Assembly (NCBI RefSeq): GCF_900589395.1
Contig: NZ_UUIS01000075.1
Span: 62,001 to 126,000 of the forward strand
DNA: 64,000 nucleotides
Source: Pseudomonas viridiflava
Lineage (GTDB): Bacteria > Pseudomonadota > Gammaproteobacteria > Pseudomonadales > Pseudomonadaceae
Reading direction: 5' to 3'
Shown: positions 28,401-37,494 of the stretch, in pieces
Position numbering within the stretch: the stretch's first letter is position 1
How the letters are laid out: each line of letters begins with the position of its first letter
Position numbers and translations under genes: made by a program
Notes under the pieces: model-generated
What the model saw: the letters and a program-made list of their open reading frames with translations, nothing else
Told to the model about the DNA's origin: nothing
Database searches by the model: none

Positions 28401-31400
28401 GGCGATACGTTGCCGGCGGCGTCCGCCAGGCTGATGGCCAGGGGTTGGCCATTGAGTTGTGGCGTCGCGAGGGTGACCTGGAAGGTGCCGTCGACACGCA
28501 CCACGTCGGTGCCCAGCACAGTGCCGGCACCGTTGGTCACGGTGACAGTGGCGCCGGCCTCACCCAGGCCGGACAACCGGGTTCCGGTGCTGTCCAGCGC
28601 CAGGCCAGTGGCGATCAGCGGTGCGATGCGGTCGGCAGCAATCAGGCTGACCGCCACCGATTCGTTCTGCGCCGCATCGGTCTGGGTCAGGTTCAGGACC
28701 TGGCCATTGAGTTGCGGCTGCGACAGGGTGGCGCTGAAGGTGCCGTTGGCGGCCACTACGGCCGTGCCCAGGTCGGCACCATTGGCGGCGCTGACCGTCA
28801 CGGTGGCCCCGGCTTCACCGCGTCCGGTGACGGTCAGGCCATCGGCCGACAACCGATAATCGGTCAGTGCATCCGGTGCCTTGACGTCTGCCGCCAGCAG
28901 CTGCGCTGGCAGAGAGCTGTAGCCGTTATTGTTGGTGGCCGAGACGCTCAGGACTTCGCCGTTGAGCTGGGCCATGGCCAGGTTGACATTGAAACTGCCA
29001 TTGGCAGCGACCAGCGCGGTGCCCAGCACCTGGCCGTTCAGGCTGAGCACGACCACGGTGGACCCGATGGTGCCGGTACCGCTCAGGCTCAGGCCATCGG
29101 CGCTCAGGCTCAGGTTGTCCGGAGTCTCGGGCGCCAGGTTGCCGGGCGCGATGACATTGGCGCTGAGCGAGTCATTGCCGGCCTCATCGCTCTGGATCAC
29201 GGCCAGTATGCTGCCGGTGTTGGCTGCCGGGCTCAGGGTCACGCTGAACGTGCCATTGGCAGCCACGACGGCGGTGCCCAGCACCGTGCCGCTGGCGTTG
29301 GTCACCGTGACCTCGGCGCCGGCTTCGCCCAGCCCGGTCAGCGTGGCGCCATTGGCGGCCACGGCCAGCGCCGTAACGGCCGCCGGTGGCGTCAGGTCGG
29401 CGGCCAGCAGGCTGGCGCTGCCTGAGGTATTGCCGGCGGTGTCGCGAGCGTTGACGCTCAGGGTCTGGGCGTTGAGTTGCGCTTCGCTCAGGGTCAATTG
29501 GAACAGGCCATTGGCGCCCACCGTGCCGGTGCCGAGCAGCCGGCCGTTGGCGTCGCTGACGGTGATCGTGCTGCCGGCTTCGCCGCGACCGGTCACCTGC
29601 AGGCCGGTGGCGTTGAGCAGCAGTTGGTCCGGGGTGGCCGGTGGCGTGATGTCAGGTGCCGTGACGTTGACCGACGGGCCTTCGTTGCCGGGTGGGTCTT
29701 CCTGATTGACGGTCAGCAACTGGGCGTTCAACTGCGCGCCGCTCAGGGTCACGCTGAACCCGCCATTGGCGCCGACCAGGGCACTGCCCAGCACCGTGCC
29801 GCCGACGCTACGCACAAACACCGTGGCGCCTGGTTCGCCATTGCCGGTCACGGTCAGGCCGTCGGCATTGATGACGACATTGGCCAGGGCGGCGGGTGGG
29901 CTGATGTCCGGGGCGTTGAGATTGACCTGCGGCGAGGTATTGCCGGCGACATCGACCTGGACGACTTCCAGGGTCTGGCCATTGGTCGGGGCCGGAACAA
30001 GGGTAACGCTGAACGTGCCATTGGCGGCCACGGTCGTGCTGCCCAGCAAGGTGTCGTTGGCGTCGCGCACCTGCACGGTCGCGCCGGCCTCACCCCTGCC
30101 GGCCAGGGTGGTGGCATCGGCGCTCAGGCTCAGGTCGCTGACCGGCGCGGGCGGGGTACGGTCCACCGTCGGCAGGCGGGTGGCCGGTGAGCTTTGGCTG
30201 GCCGCATCGGTCAACTGCACCTGCAAGGCGGCACCGGTCAGTTGCGGTTGCGCCAGGCTGACCTGGAAGTGGCCGCTGCCATCGACCATGCCGCTGGCCA
30301 GCAGCGCACCGCTGGCATCGCGAACCTGCACGGTGGCGCCGGCTTCACCCTTGCCGCTGACCACGGTGCCGGCGGCGTTGATCGCCAGCTCGGTCGGGGC
30401 GGCAGGGGCTTGCAGGTCAGGGGCATTGACGGTGGCCGAAGGCGAGGTGTTATTGCCACCGTCGGTCTGGGTGACCGACAGCAATTGTGCGTTCAACGGT
30501 GCCGGGCTGAGGGTCACGATAAAGGTGCCGGTGCTGCTGGCCGTGGCCGTGCCCAGCACGCTGCCATCCGGGCCGCGCACCGTGAGGCTGGCGCCGGCTT
30601 CGGCACGACCGGTCAGGAAGCTGCCATCGGCATTGACCACCAGGTTGGTCGGGGCGTCAGGTGCGGTGGTGTCGGCCGCCAGCAAGAGGGCCGGTACTGA
30701 ATTCTGGCCACCGGCACTGGCGCTGGCATACAGGGTCTGGCCATTGGTCTGTGCCTGGGCCAGGCTCACGCTGAATGTGCCATCAGCGCCGACCACGGTC
30801 GAGGTGCCGAGCAGGGTGCCACCGCTGCCGCTGACCCGCACCACGCTGCCGACGGCTGCCAGGCCGGTCAGGGTCAGGCCATCGGCCGACAGCAGCAGGC
30901 CGGTGGGGCTGGCCACGCTGTTGGCGTCCGGGCCGGCCAGCAGCACGGCGGGTGCTGCATTGCCGACCGCATCGCGGGCCACCACGCTCAAGCTGTCGCC
31001 GGTCAGGGCGGCGCTGTTCAGTGACAGGGTAAACACGCCGTCACTGCCGACCGTGACCGTGCCCAGCGGGGTGCCGTTACGGGTCACCGTGACCATCGAA
31101 CCGGCCTCGCCGGTGCCGGCCACGGTCAGGCCATCCGGGCTGATCACCAGGTTGGCGACCGCCGCCGGTGGGGTGCTGTCCGGCGCGTTGTATTGCACAG
31201 GCAGCGAGCTGCGACCGCTGTCGTCGCGCACGACCAGTTCCAGCACCTGACCATTGAGCTGCGTGCTGCCCAGCACCACGCTGAAGGTGCCATCCGGCAG
31301 CACCACGCTGCTACCCAGCGAGCGGCCGTCGGCGGCATACACCTGCACGGTGGTGCCGGCTTGCGCCGTACCGGTCAGGGTCAGGCCGTCGGCATCGATG

Positions 31401-34400
31401 GCCAGGTTGTCAGGCTGGGGCAGTACGCCCAGGGTGGGGGCAGCAACGGTCTGGGCCGGTGACACATTAGGGCCACCGTCGGTCAACGTGACGCTGAGCT
31501 GTTGCCCGTCAATCTGCGCCGGCACCAGAGTCACCGTGAAACTGCCATTGGCCGCGACCACGGCAGCGCCGAGCGCCACGCCGCCGACACCGGTCACCTT
31601 GACCGTGGTGCCGGCTTCACCGGTGCCGGTCAGGGTCGCGCCATTGGCACTGATTACCAGGTTGGTCGCCGCCAGCGGGGCGGTGCTGTCCGCAGCGATC
31701 AGCGCGGTGGCCGACGAGGCGTTATTGCCGCTGTCGGTCTGGAGCACACTCAGGTTCTGGCCATTGAGCTGGGCGCTGGTCAGCGTCAGGCTGAAGGTGC
31801 CATTGGCGGCCACCGTGGCCGTGCCGATTTCAGCGCCGGTCGCATCGCGTACACTGATCGTCGCACCGGCCTCGCCGCTGCCGGTCAGGGTCAAGCCGTT
31901 CGCGGCCAGCAACAGATTGGCCGGCGCTGACGGTGGCTGAATGTCCGGCGCATCGAGGTTGGCGACCGGCGAGGTATTGTTGGCCGCATCGGTTTGCGTC
32001 AGGGTCAGGGCCTGACCATTGTCTTGTGCGGTGGTCAGGGTGATTTCGAAGCGGCCATTGAGGCCTACCAGGCCGTTGCCGATCTGCATGCCGGCGGCGT
32101 CGAAGACCAGCACCCGGGCGCCAATTTCGCCGTTGCCGCTGACCACGCTGCCGTTGGCAGAAATCGCCAGGTTGCTCAGCGGATCGGGCGCGATGGTGTC
32201 CATCGGTACGGTATTGACCGGGTCCGATAGATTCCCGGCGGCATCGGCCTGCACCACTTGCAGGACTTCGCTGGCATCCGGCGCCGGCGACAGGGCGACG
32301 CTGAACGAGCCATCGGCAGCCACCCGCGCCGTGCCCAGTACGGTGCCGCTGGCATTGCGCACGGTCACCCGTGCGCCGGCTTCACCTTCACCGCTCAGTT
32401 GCGTGCGATTGGCATTAAGCGAAAGGTCGGTGACCGGTTGCGGTGCCAGGGTGTCCGGTACGGCGAAATCCACGGGCGTGGCGCTTTCGCCAGTTGCCGA
32501 TACCGCCGTCACTTCAAGCACCTGGCCGTTATTCTGCACGCTGGCCAGGGTCACGCTGAACAGGCCATTGGCGCCGACCACGGCGGTGCCCAGCACGTTA
32601 TTGTCCTGGTCGGTCACGGTGATGGTCGAGCCGGCCCGGCCGGTCCCGCTGAGCACGGTGCCCGTGGCATCCAGGGCGAGACTGGCCGGTTGCAATGGCG
32701 CTTGCAGGTCCGGTGCGGTCAGGCTGGCGGGTACGGAGGTATTGCCTTGCGCATCGCTCAGTGTCACTTGCAGCACCTGGCCCTGATTCTGGGCACTGGC
32801 CAGCGGCACCGAGAAACTGCCGGTAGCCCCCACGGTGCCGGAGCCGAGCAGGTTGCCGTCGGCATCACGCACGGTGACGGTGGCCCCTGGTTCGCCGCGG
32901 CCACTGATCACCAGACCATCGGGATTGATGACCAGGCTGTCCGGTTGTACCGGAGCCGTGGTGTCTGGCGCTGTGATCAAGGTCGGGATCGATTCGCGTC
33001 CGTCGCCCGCGATGACCACGACCTCAATGACTTCGCCGTTGGCTTGAGGCGCGCTCAGCGGTACGGTAAAGCTGCCATTGGCGGCCACCACGGTGCTGCC
33101 CAGCACGTTGCCATTGGCATCACGCACTTCGACGGTGGTGCCGGCCACCCCGATACCGCTGACCACCGTGCCGGTAGGGTCGAGGATGGCCGAGTCGGGC
33201 GGCACAGGACCGCTGGCATCCGGTACGGTCACGTTGCTGACCGGCGACTCCAGGCCCGAGCCATCGACCTGGCTGAGCGACAGCACGCTGTTCCCGGCCA
33301 CGGCCGGGTTGAGCGTGAGCACAAAACTGCCGTTGGCCGCGACCACGCCGCTGGCCAGGGTGTTGCCGTTGGCGTCACGCACCGTCACGGTGGCGCCGGC
33401 CTGGCCCTTGCCGGCCACGTTGCTGCCGTCAGGGCTGACCACCAGGGCGGTCACCGCGGCCGGTGCGGTCATGTCCGGTGCCATCACGGTCACGTTCGGC
33501 GCGCTGTTGCCTGAGGCATCGGCGGCGGTGACGTCCAGTTGCTCGCCGTTGACCTGCCCCGGCGTCAGGGCCACGCTGAAGGTGCCGTCGGCCTCGACGG
33601 TGGAAGACCCCAGCATCAGCCCCGAGGCGCTGCGCACAAAGATGCGCAGGCCGGCAAAGGCGCGGCCGGTCAGGAACAGGCCGTCGGCAGACACGGCCAG
33701 ATCGACCGGTGGGTCGATCTGGCCCAGGTCCGGTGCAGTCACTGTGGCCGTGGGTGACGCATTGCCGGCGGCGTCGGTGAGCACCACGCCCAGCGCCTGC
33801 CCATCATCCTGGGCCGGGTTGAGGGTGAGGCTGAAAGTGCCGTCGACGCCGACCAGGCCGCTGCCGAGCAAGGTACCGGCGGCATTGGTGACCGCCACTT
33901 GGGCGCCGGCCTCGCCGCGTCCGGTCAATACGGTGCCATTGGCATTGAGCGCCAGGTCGGTCGCCGTCGCAGGCGGCGTGGTGTCGCCTGGAAGGTCAGG
34001 GGCGGTAACGCTGCTGATGGGCGAAACATTGCCGGCCGGATCGCGCGCCGACACGTTTACCCCTTCACCGTCGGCCAATGCCGGGACCAGCGTCACACTG
34101 AAGCTGCCGTCGGTGGCCACCACCGCACTGCCCAACAACGTCCCGTCGGCGCTGCGCACCAGCACGGTCGAGCCGGCCTCGGCCTGGCCGTTGAGCTGGC
34201 TGCCGGCGGCATTGAACAACAGGCCGGTCGGGGGGGGTGGTGCGCTGACATCGGGCACGGTCAAGGAGGTCGATGGCGAGGTGCCGTTGGCATCGGCTTG
34301 CACGACGCTGAGGGTTTCGCCGTTCAACTGGGCGCTGGTCAGGGTGAGGCTGAAGGTGCCGTCGGCGGCCACGATGGCGGTGCCGAGGGTGGCGCCGTTG

Positions 34401-36751
34401 GCATCGCGTACGGTCACGGTGGCGCCGGCTTCACCGCTGCCGGTCAGGGTCAGGCCGTCGGCGCTGAGTTGTAGACCGCTTGGTGCAAAAGGCGCGTCCA
34501 CGCCATCCGGTGCTGTGGTGGAGGTCGAGGGCGAGAGGTTGCCGGCGGCGTCACTCTGGCTGACCGTCAGGAGCTGTCCGTCCGTTTGTGCGGTGCCCAG
34601 CGTAAGGCTGAACGTGCCATCGGCGGCTACCACCGCACTGCCCAGCACACTGCCGTCAGCGGCGCGCACGGTCACGGTGGCGCCGGCTTCGCCGGAGCCG
34701 GTGAGGGTCAGGCCGTCAGCGCTGACCAGCAGATTGGCGGGCGCTACAGGAGCGGTGATATCGGCGGCGGTCAGGGAGGTAGAGGGTGAACTGTTGCCAA
34801 ACGCGTCGCTCTGTACGACGGACAGGGTTTCGCCATTGATCTGTGCGCTGCTCAAGGTCAGGCTGAAGGCCCCGTCGGCGCTGACCACGGCGCTGCCCAG
34901 CACGCTGCCATCGGCGTTGCGCACGGTGACCGTAGCACCAGGCTGGCCGGTGCCGGTCAAGGTCAGCCCGTCGGCACTCAATTGCAGGGCGGCGGGGGCC
35001 GACGGCGCATTGACCCCCTCAGGCGCGATGGCAGCCGTGACAGGCGAGAGGTTGCCAGCGGCATCGCTCTGGCTGACGGACAGCACCTGGCCGTCAGTCT
35101 GTGCGCTGCCCAGGCTCAGGCTGAACGTGCCATTCGCGGCCACCACCGCACTGCCCAGCACACTGCCGTCGGCGGCGCGCACGGTCACGGTGGCGCCGGC
35201 TTCGCCACGGCCGGTCAGGGTCAGGCCGTCGGCACTGACCAGCAGGTTGGTCGGCGCGGCAGGGGCCGTGACGTCGGCGGCGGTCAGGGACGCCACCGGT
35301 GAGGTGCCATCCGCGTTGCCTTGCACCACACTCAGGGTTTCGCCGTTCAGTTGGGCGCTGCCCAGGGTCAGGCTGAAGGTGCCATTGGCCGCCACGACGG
35401 CGGTGCCCAGGACGGCGCCATTGGCACCGCGCACCGTGACCGTGGCGCCGGCTTCGCCGCGACCGCTCAGGGTCAGGCCGTCAGCACTCAGTTGCAGGTT
35501 GCTGGGCGCCCCTGGCGCATCATTGCCATCCGGTGCACTGGTCGAGGCAGCGGGTGACACGTTGCCGGCGGTATCAGTCTGCACCACGCTCAGGGTCTGG
35601 CCGTCCAGTTGTGCACTGCCCAGTACCACGCTGAACGTACCATTGGCCGCAACGATGGCCGTGCCGAGCAGCGCGCCATCGGCACCGCGGACGGTGACGG
35701 TGGCCCCGGCCTCGCCTGTCCCGGTCAGGGCCAGGCCATCGGCGCTGACCTGCAGATTGGCCGGGGCGCCAGGGGCTGTGCTGTCGAGGGCGGTGACGGT
35801 GGCCTCTGGCGAGACATTGCCAGCGGCATCGGCCTGGTCGACATTCAGGACCTGGCCGTCAAGCTGGGCACTGCCCAGCGGTACGCTGAACGTGCCGTCA
35901 GCCCCGACTACAGCGGTGCCCAGCACATTGCCATTGGCATCGCGCACGGTGACGGTGGCACCGGCTTCACCGATGCCGGTCAGGGTCAGGCCATCGTTAC
36001 TGACCTGCAAGTTGGCCGGCGCCAGGGGCGCACGGGTGTCCGGGGCGTTGATCGGCGTGCCGCCAGAGGTGTTGCCGTTGGGGTCGGTCTGATCGACTAC
36101 CAGCGGCTCGCCATTGTTCAGTGGGGTGTCCAGCGGCACTGAGAAGTTACCGTCCGGGCCCACCACCGTGCTGCCCACCACCGTGCCATTGGGGTCGCGC
36201 ACGTTGACCGTGGCGCCCGGCGTGCCGGTGCCGTTGAGCGTCAGGCCGTCAGTCGACAGGCCGAGGTTGGCGGGCGCGTCAGGTGCGGTGGGGGCATCGC
36301 TACCGCCGCCACCACCGCCGCCTGCACCACCTGCGGCGGCGGCAGCCCCGCCGGCCCCCAGCAGGCCAAGGCCGGCAAAGGCGAAGGTCTGGGTTGCGCC
36401 GCCAACAATGCCGGCGTCGGCAATCAGGGTGTCGATGGAGGCGACTTCGGCAAAGGTGAAGCCATTGAAGGCGTCGGCACTGTACTGGGCTTGCCACAGG
36501 GCGCCGTCTTCACCGACGAAGACGATGTCGCTCTGCACGCCTTCGGCGGTGGTCGCGAAAAAATTGCTGATGGTGATCTTTTCACCGGACTTGAGCGTCA
36601 CCAGCAGGTCCTGGCCGTTGCGGTTGACTGTCGCGATCTGTGACGGCGCCACGGGCATCTGCACCACGCCTGGCTTTGCCAGTTGAAAACTGCCCCATTC
36701 CCTGGCGGAAATCTCGGATGTGGCTTTATCGGCGACTACGATGTTGTCCAT
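22454..36751 (-). CDS. bapA: Giant BapA-type adhesin, 46 Ig-like repeats, type I secreted
   Basis: A 4765-residue cell-surface adhesin. Residues 1-125 match the BapA prefix domain (SEISAREWGSFQLAKPG, VTLKSGEKITISNFF, GEDGALWQAQYSADAFNGF). A Gly/Ala-rich linker spans about 132-150. Residues about 157-4067 contain 46 tandem Ig-like repeats of about 85 residues around the core LTLTGTGEAGATVTVRDADG. The last 700 residues hold two Bap-type C-terminal modules with GTYGTLLVQANGDYTYTLKPG-like strands, a short RTX stretch near residue 4613-4650 (GTGGNDTLDG, HGGAGNDKL) and the uncleaved type I secretion signal. ATG 36751 has GGAG upstream. Gene order with the TolC, ABC and HlyD genes matches P. aeruginosa PA1874-PA1877. 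Role inferred: biofilm or surface attachment. Confidence 0.93.
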   Translation of the reverse strand: MDNIVVADKATSEISAREWGSFQLAKPGVVQMPVAPSQIATVNRNGQDLLVTLKSGEKITISNFFATTAEGVQSDIVFVGEDGALWQAQYSADAFNGFTFAEVASIDTLIADAGIVGGATQTFAFAGLGLLGAGGAAAAAGGAGGGGGGGSDAPTAPDAPANLGLSTDGLTLNGTGTPGATVNVRDPNGTVVGSTVVGPDGNFSVPLDTPLNNGEPLVVDQTDPNGNTSGGTPINAPDTRAPLAPANLQVSNDGLTLTGIGEAGATVTVRDANGNVLGTAVVGADGTFSVPLGSAQLDGQVLNVDQADAAGNVSPEATVTALDSTAPGAPANLQVSADGLALTGTGEAGATVTVRGADGALLGTAIVAANGTFSVVLGSAQLDGQTLSVVQTDTAGNVSPAASTSAPDGNDAPGAPSNLQLSADGLTLSGRGEAGATVTVRGANGAVLGTAVVAANGTFSLTLGSAQLNGETLSVVQGNADGTSPVASLTAADVTAPAAPTNLLVSADGLTLTGRGEAGATVTVRAADGSVLGSAVVAANGTFSLSLGSAQTDGQVLSVSQSDAAGNLSPVTAAIAPEGVNAPSAPAALQLSADGLTLTGTGQPGATVTVRNADGSVLGSAVVSADGAFSLTLSSAQINGETLSVVQSDAFGNSSPSTSLTAADITAPVAPANLLVSADGLTLTGSGEAGATVTVRAADGSVLGSAVVAADGTFSLTLGTAQTDGQLLTVSQSDAAGNLSPSTSTTAPDGVDAPFAPSGLQLSADGLTLTGSGEAGATVTVRDANGATLGTAIVAADGTFSLTLTSAQLNGETLSVVQADANGTSPSTSLTVPDVSAPPPPTGLLFNAAGSQLNGQAEAGSTVLVRSADGTLLGSAVVATDGSFSVTLVPALADGEGVNVSARDPAGNVSPISSVTAPDLPGDTTPPATATDLALNANGTVLTGRGEAGAQVAVTNAAGTLLGSGLVGVDGTFSLTLNPAQDDGQALGVVLTDAAGNASPTATVTAPDLGQIDPPVDLAVSADGLFLTGRAFAGLRIFVRSASGLMLGSSTVEADGTFSVALTPGQVNGEQLDVTAADASGNSAPNVTVMAPDMTAPAAVTALVVSPDGSNVAGKGQAGATVTVRDANGNTLASGVVAANGSFVLTLNPAVAGNSVLSLSQVDGSGLESPVSNVTVPDASGPVPPDSAILDPTGTVVSGIGVAGTTVEVRDANGNVLGSTVVAANGSFTVPLSAPQANGEVIEVVVIAGDGRESIPTLITAPDTTAPVQPDSLVINPDGLVISGRGEPGATVTVRDADGNLLGSGTVGATGSFSVPLASAQNQGQVLQVTLSDAQGNTSVPASLTAPDLQAPLQPASLALDATGTVLSGTGRAGSTITVTDQDNNVLGTAVVGANGLFSVTLASVQNNGQVLEVTAVSATGESATPVDFAVPDTLAPQPVTDLSLNANRTQLSGEGEAGARVTVRNASGTVLGTARVAADGSFSVALSPAPDASEVLQVVQADAAGNLSDPVNTVPMDTIAPDPLSNLAISANGSVVSGNGEIGARVLVFDAAGMQIGNGLVGLNGRFEITLTTAQDNGQALTLTQTDAANNTSPVANLDAPDIQPPSAPANLLLAANGLTLTGSGEAGATISVRDATGAEIGTATVAANGTFSLTLTSAQLNGQNLSVLQTDSGNNASSATALIAADSTAPLAATNLVISANGATLTGTGEAGTTVKVTGVGGVALGAAVVAANGSFTVTLVPAQIDGQQLSVTLTDGGPNVSPAQTVAAPTLGVLPQPDNLAIDADGLTLTGTAQAGTTVQVYAADGRSLGSSVVLPDGTFSVVLGSTQLNGQVLELVVRDDSGRSSLPVQYNAPDSTPPAAVANLVISPDGLTVAGTGEAGSMVTVTRNGTPLGTVTVGSDGVFTLSLNSAALTGDSLSVVARDAVGNAAPAVLLAGPDANSVASPTGLLLSADGLTLTGLAAVGSVVRVSGSGGTLLGTSTVVGADGTFSVSLAQAQTNGQTLYASASAGGQNSVPALLLAADTTAPDAPTNLVVNADGSFLTGRAEAGASLTVRGPDGSVLGTATASSTGTFIVTLSPAPLNAQLLSVTQTDGGNNTSPSATVNAPDLQAPAAPTELAINAAGTVVSGKGEAGATVQVRDASGALLASGMVDGSGHFQVSLAQPQLTGAALQVQLTDAASQSSPATRLPTVDRTPPAPVSDLSLSADATTLAGRGEAGATVQVRDANDTLLGSTTVAANGTFSVTLVPAPTNGQTLEVVQVDVAGNTSPQVNLNAPDISPPAALANVVINADGLTVTGNGEPGATVFVRSVGGTVLGSALVGANGGFSVTLSGAQLNAQLLTVNQEDPPGNEGPSVNVTAPDITPPATPDQLLLNATGLQVTGRGEAGSTITVSDANGRLLGTGTVGANGLFQLTLSEAQLNAQTLSVNARDTAGNTSGSASLLAADLTPPAAVTALAVAANGATLTGLGEAGAEVTVTNASGTVLGTAVVAANGTFSVTLSPAANTGSILAVIQSDEAGNDSLSANVIAPGNLAPETPDNLSLSADGLSLSGTGTIGSTVVVLSLNGQVLGTALVAANGSFNVNLAMAQLNGEVLSVSATNNNGYSSLPAQLLAADVKAPDALTDYRLSADGLTVTGRGEAGATVTVSAANGADLGTAVVAANGTFSATLSQPQLNGQVLNLTQTDAAQNESVAVSLIAADRIAPLIATGLALDSTGTRLSGLGEAGATVTVTNGAGTVLGTDVVRVDGTFQVTLATPQLNGQPLAISLADAAGNVSPVAGLVAPDRTAPLSLTDLLFAGDGVTITGRGEAGATVRVGNSLDSVVVSPTGAFTLVLGTPLLNGQTISLIQVDGSGNVSPAISLLAPDSTAPLALQNVLADPTGTWVTGSGEAGATVIVRNAGGVELGQATVMDDGSFSVALSPAQINVQALSVQQIDLAGNLSPISIVSAPDLTPPAVATGAINAAGSLISGIAEAGATVRVSRSDGTLVGTVTTNPDGTFLLVLNPPLVNKEALHVVVIDTAQNLSPVLSLTAPDLTPPAAVANLQVNAQGNQLTGTGEAGATVTVLSGNVSLGTAVVASDGTFTVALNTPQLNGQVLTVQQTDAAGNPSLSVTTPAPDTTAPNAPGAFALLNAGLTLTGTGEAGASVTVRNADQTVLGVGTVASNGTFSIDLSAPQLDGERLSIRQTDAAGNASANALFTATDITAPDAVANLALSLDGRVLTGTGEAGATVQVSVAGSALGAPVLVGSEGTFSVNLGTPQLNGQVLSVVQTDTSGSNQPSPAVTLNAPDITAPDLVIVGLPTASTLSVNAEIGSTVTVRAADGSLLGTAVITLPGTTVIALNTPQITGAPLTVVASDSLGNATTLIVDSLDTTPPPLLSNVALNSTYTELSGLGEAGATVTVTRGGTAIGTAVVAADGTFTVTFDTPVVALQLLTITQADTAPTPNVSLPVTLVVPLLPPPDAPINVVLSADGNTVTGQGTAGLTVKVNAADGTVLGTTTVLPDNSFSVTLNQTQTNGEQIKVTTSALIGGDSSPVFVTATDTTAPDPLANVALNPAGTVVTGNGEAGATVIISNAAGVELGRATVAANGGFSVTLSSAQTNGQVLDAVQRDAANNTSTEAKVFAADTTAPLLASNLAVTTGGTVVTGNGEAGTTISVRNAADTEIGTGLVSAAGTFSVTLAGPALLNGERVQVTLSDAALNVSPIASVNAPDTTPPAAPGNLAIVGSGLQLTGTGEAGATVYVTSPLGVALGNALVASDGSFTVQLASAQLNGQVLSVRQADAAGNASPVVTTIAGDTVAPLLATNLVVAAGGASLSGSGEAGTTVEVRSAGNGLLGSGTVGSNGLFTVALSPVQTDGEVLSVRLTDAAQNVSLPASITAPDTTAPAAPATAVINATGSLISGTGIAGDRIAVDTAGGTRLGTALVAANGTWSLILSPAQIDSQVLSVTQLDAASNASTALNVTAPDLTPPPAATALLLSVDGLTLTGSAEAGATVTVKNAVGATLGTTTAQANGSFSVGLSGAQINGESLIVGVADARGNPGPNVTLVAADVDASRPVVASDNLTTATVNLAAVSTTRTYTESFPTLVGLGFSHTFNFTIDSGTTADPVLTLTSGGVLDLGTRATFTLQVLDSNGAWVTLGTAGNGSLINLDVLSSTGVRVDISTLLAGTYRLTVASNSLTAVTNINSTLVLDISSLSQFNGAAGAAVTGNVISDVGTDGTRDITGPDDGAVVRMQTGTSNGSPVYTSAGAGLVVQGLYGTLTIDAQGNYSYRASGSASSVGKVDVFTYQLLHANGLSDTATLYVRIDSPQATETWSNTNLAAPALLLDASNDVASTDITLANRVVTNTSTLGTVSAGLLSLSASGTEDFTLSGAGTVNDLTLTLTSSGLLSLLSAVNVTLLKQSATNANQYEVVKTWSGTNALINLGGGVYGASIDDQPPGNYRVSLSYTGVSVGLSITLGLINSTTLPNQFTVSSFTPVAGNLLTDIAGGGADVLGSALTVLSVLAAANTYVQPGYNGTRITGTYGTLLVQANGDYTYTLKPGLTEAVIGQSETFTYRLTHPSGSTDTATLTIDLDQASAASSRMALASADNDDASNSLAASTGTGGNDTLDGSQGGAVSLHGGAGNDKLIISDLDFVAVDGGTGTDTLLWAGGDASINLGNLHDRLSNIEVIDLNTTSSVNLTLNLADLVAVTEADNSTLLIKGSTQDSVHLGGTWAVDGTQLADGLHYTQYTPQEDPTHHLWVQNGIQVV
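24550..36283 (-). repeat. Tandem array of 46 Ig-like repeat units (about 255 bp each)
   Basis: I segmented the adhesin by hand at the recurring APxxPxNL boundary and counted 46 units averaging 85 residues. Most keep GEAGATVTV, LGxAVVAANGTFSVTL and a DAAGNxSP tail. Units nearest the N-terminus (about 2-8) are very similar to each other; units in the middle and C-terminal half are more diverged and some vary in length. This is the usual pattern of expansion by recombination at one end. Confidence 0.9.
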
Positions 36752-37494
36752 GATGGCTCCTGCCTATTCCCCGTGTACCCCTGTGGCCAGGCTTCAACCC
36801 TTATCCAGCATTCCCGGCCGTGCAGAACTTGCCTGAGCCTGGCGAACGCTTGTGTGAATTCCCTGACCACAAGGGGTGTTCGATAACGTCTGGATGGCTT
36901 TGGTATAGCAACGGAACTTCATTTAGTCCTAACGCGTTTCACCCGGTGAATGAAGAGAGGCTGTTAAGTTGCAGAGGCTGTAAGCGTAACGGTCCGCAAA
37001 CATGGGGGCTTAATGGCCTCTTGATATACTGTTAACCGTTCGTCGGGTTATTATCCAATTGAACGCCAACTCTGGATGAATCGATTAAGGGATTAATACG
37101 TAGGTAAGGGTGCCGTCTTAGGGGCGGTAGACCACGCAGTCAATAAAGGAATGAAGAGGTTGCCGACTCTTTGCAAAGGCGTGGCCTGTCTGATGTGCCG
37201 TACACTTAAAGGCGCCAGGCTGGATATATCCCAATGGATTATTACTTTGGTTATAACGTGTGATCAGTGCGCGTTTGAACAGTCAAGCAGAGGGTGGGCT
37301 GTGCGCAGCCTGTCATTACCGAGTCATTGAGTCTTTTCATCAGGGTCAGGGACTTGGTTTATTACAAGAGTCTGTGGGACTTATTGTCAGGGCAGGCCAG
37401 GTGCGTGTTGTTTCAAGATCAGGCAAGTGCAGATTCGAACCTGTACAGGTTGACCAGGATCGGCGCCTGCCAGCCAACCACACGCACTAAGTGC
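36752..37494. other. Long AT-richer intergenic region upstream of the adhesin gene
   Basis: About 740 bp with no convincing gene. It is clearly richer in A+T than its surroundings, especially 36880-37290, and must hold the adhesin promoter on the minus strand. GTCAATAAA at 37139-37147 matches the first nine positions of the FleQ box consensus but not the rest. Several short plus-strand frames (for example from 37294) have no family resemblance and overlap tauD on the other strand. The length suggests complex regulation. Confidence 0.55.

Noticed and set aside
33078..36092. A 1004-codon plus-strand open frame, and others such as 23840-26554, 26952-28859 and 29706-31250
   Set aside because: They are antisense to the adhesin repeats. 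High GC and repeated codons keep frames open; their translations are low-complexity and have no recognisable domains.
37139..37147. FleQ-box-like GTCAATAAA upstream of the adhesin
   Set aside because: It matches only the first nine positions of the consensus; the second half is absent. It is not strong enough for a site call.
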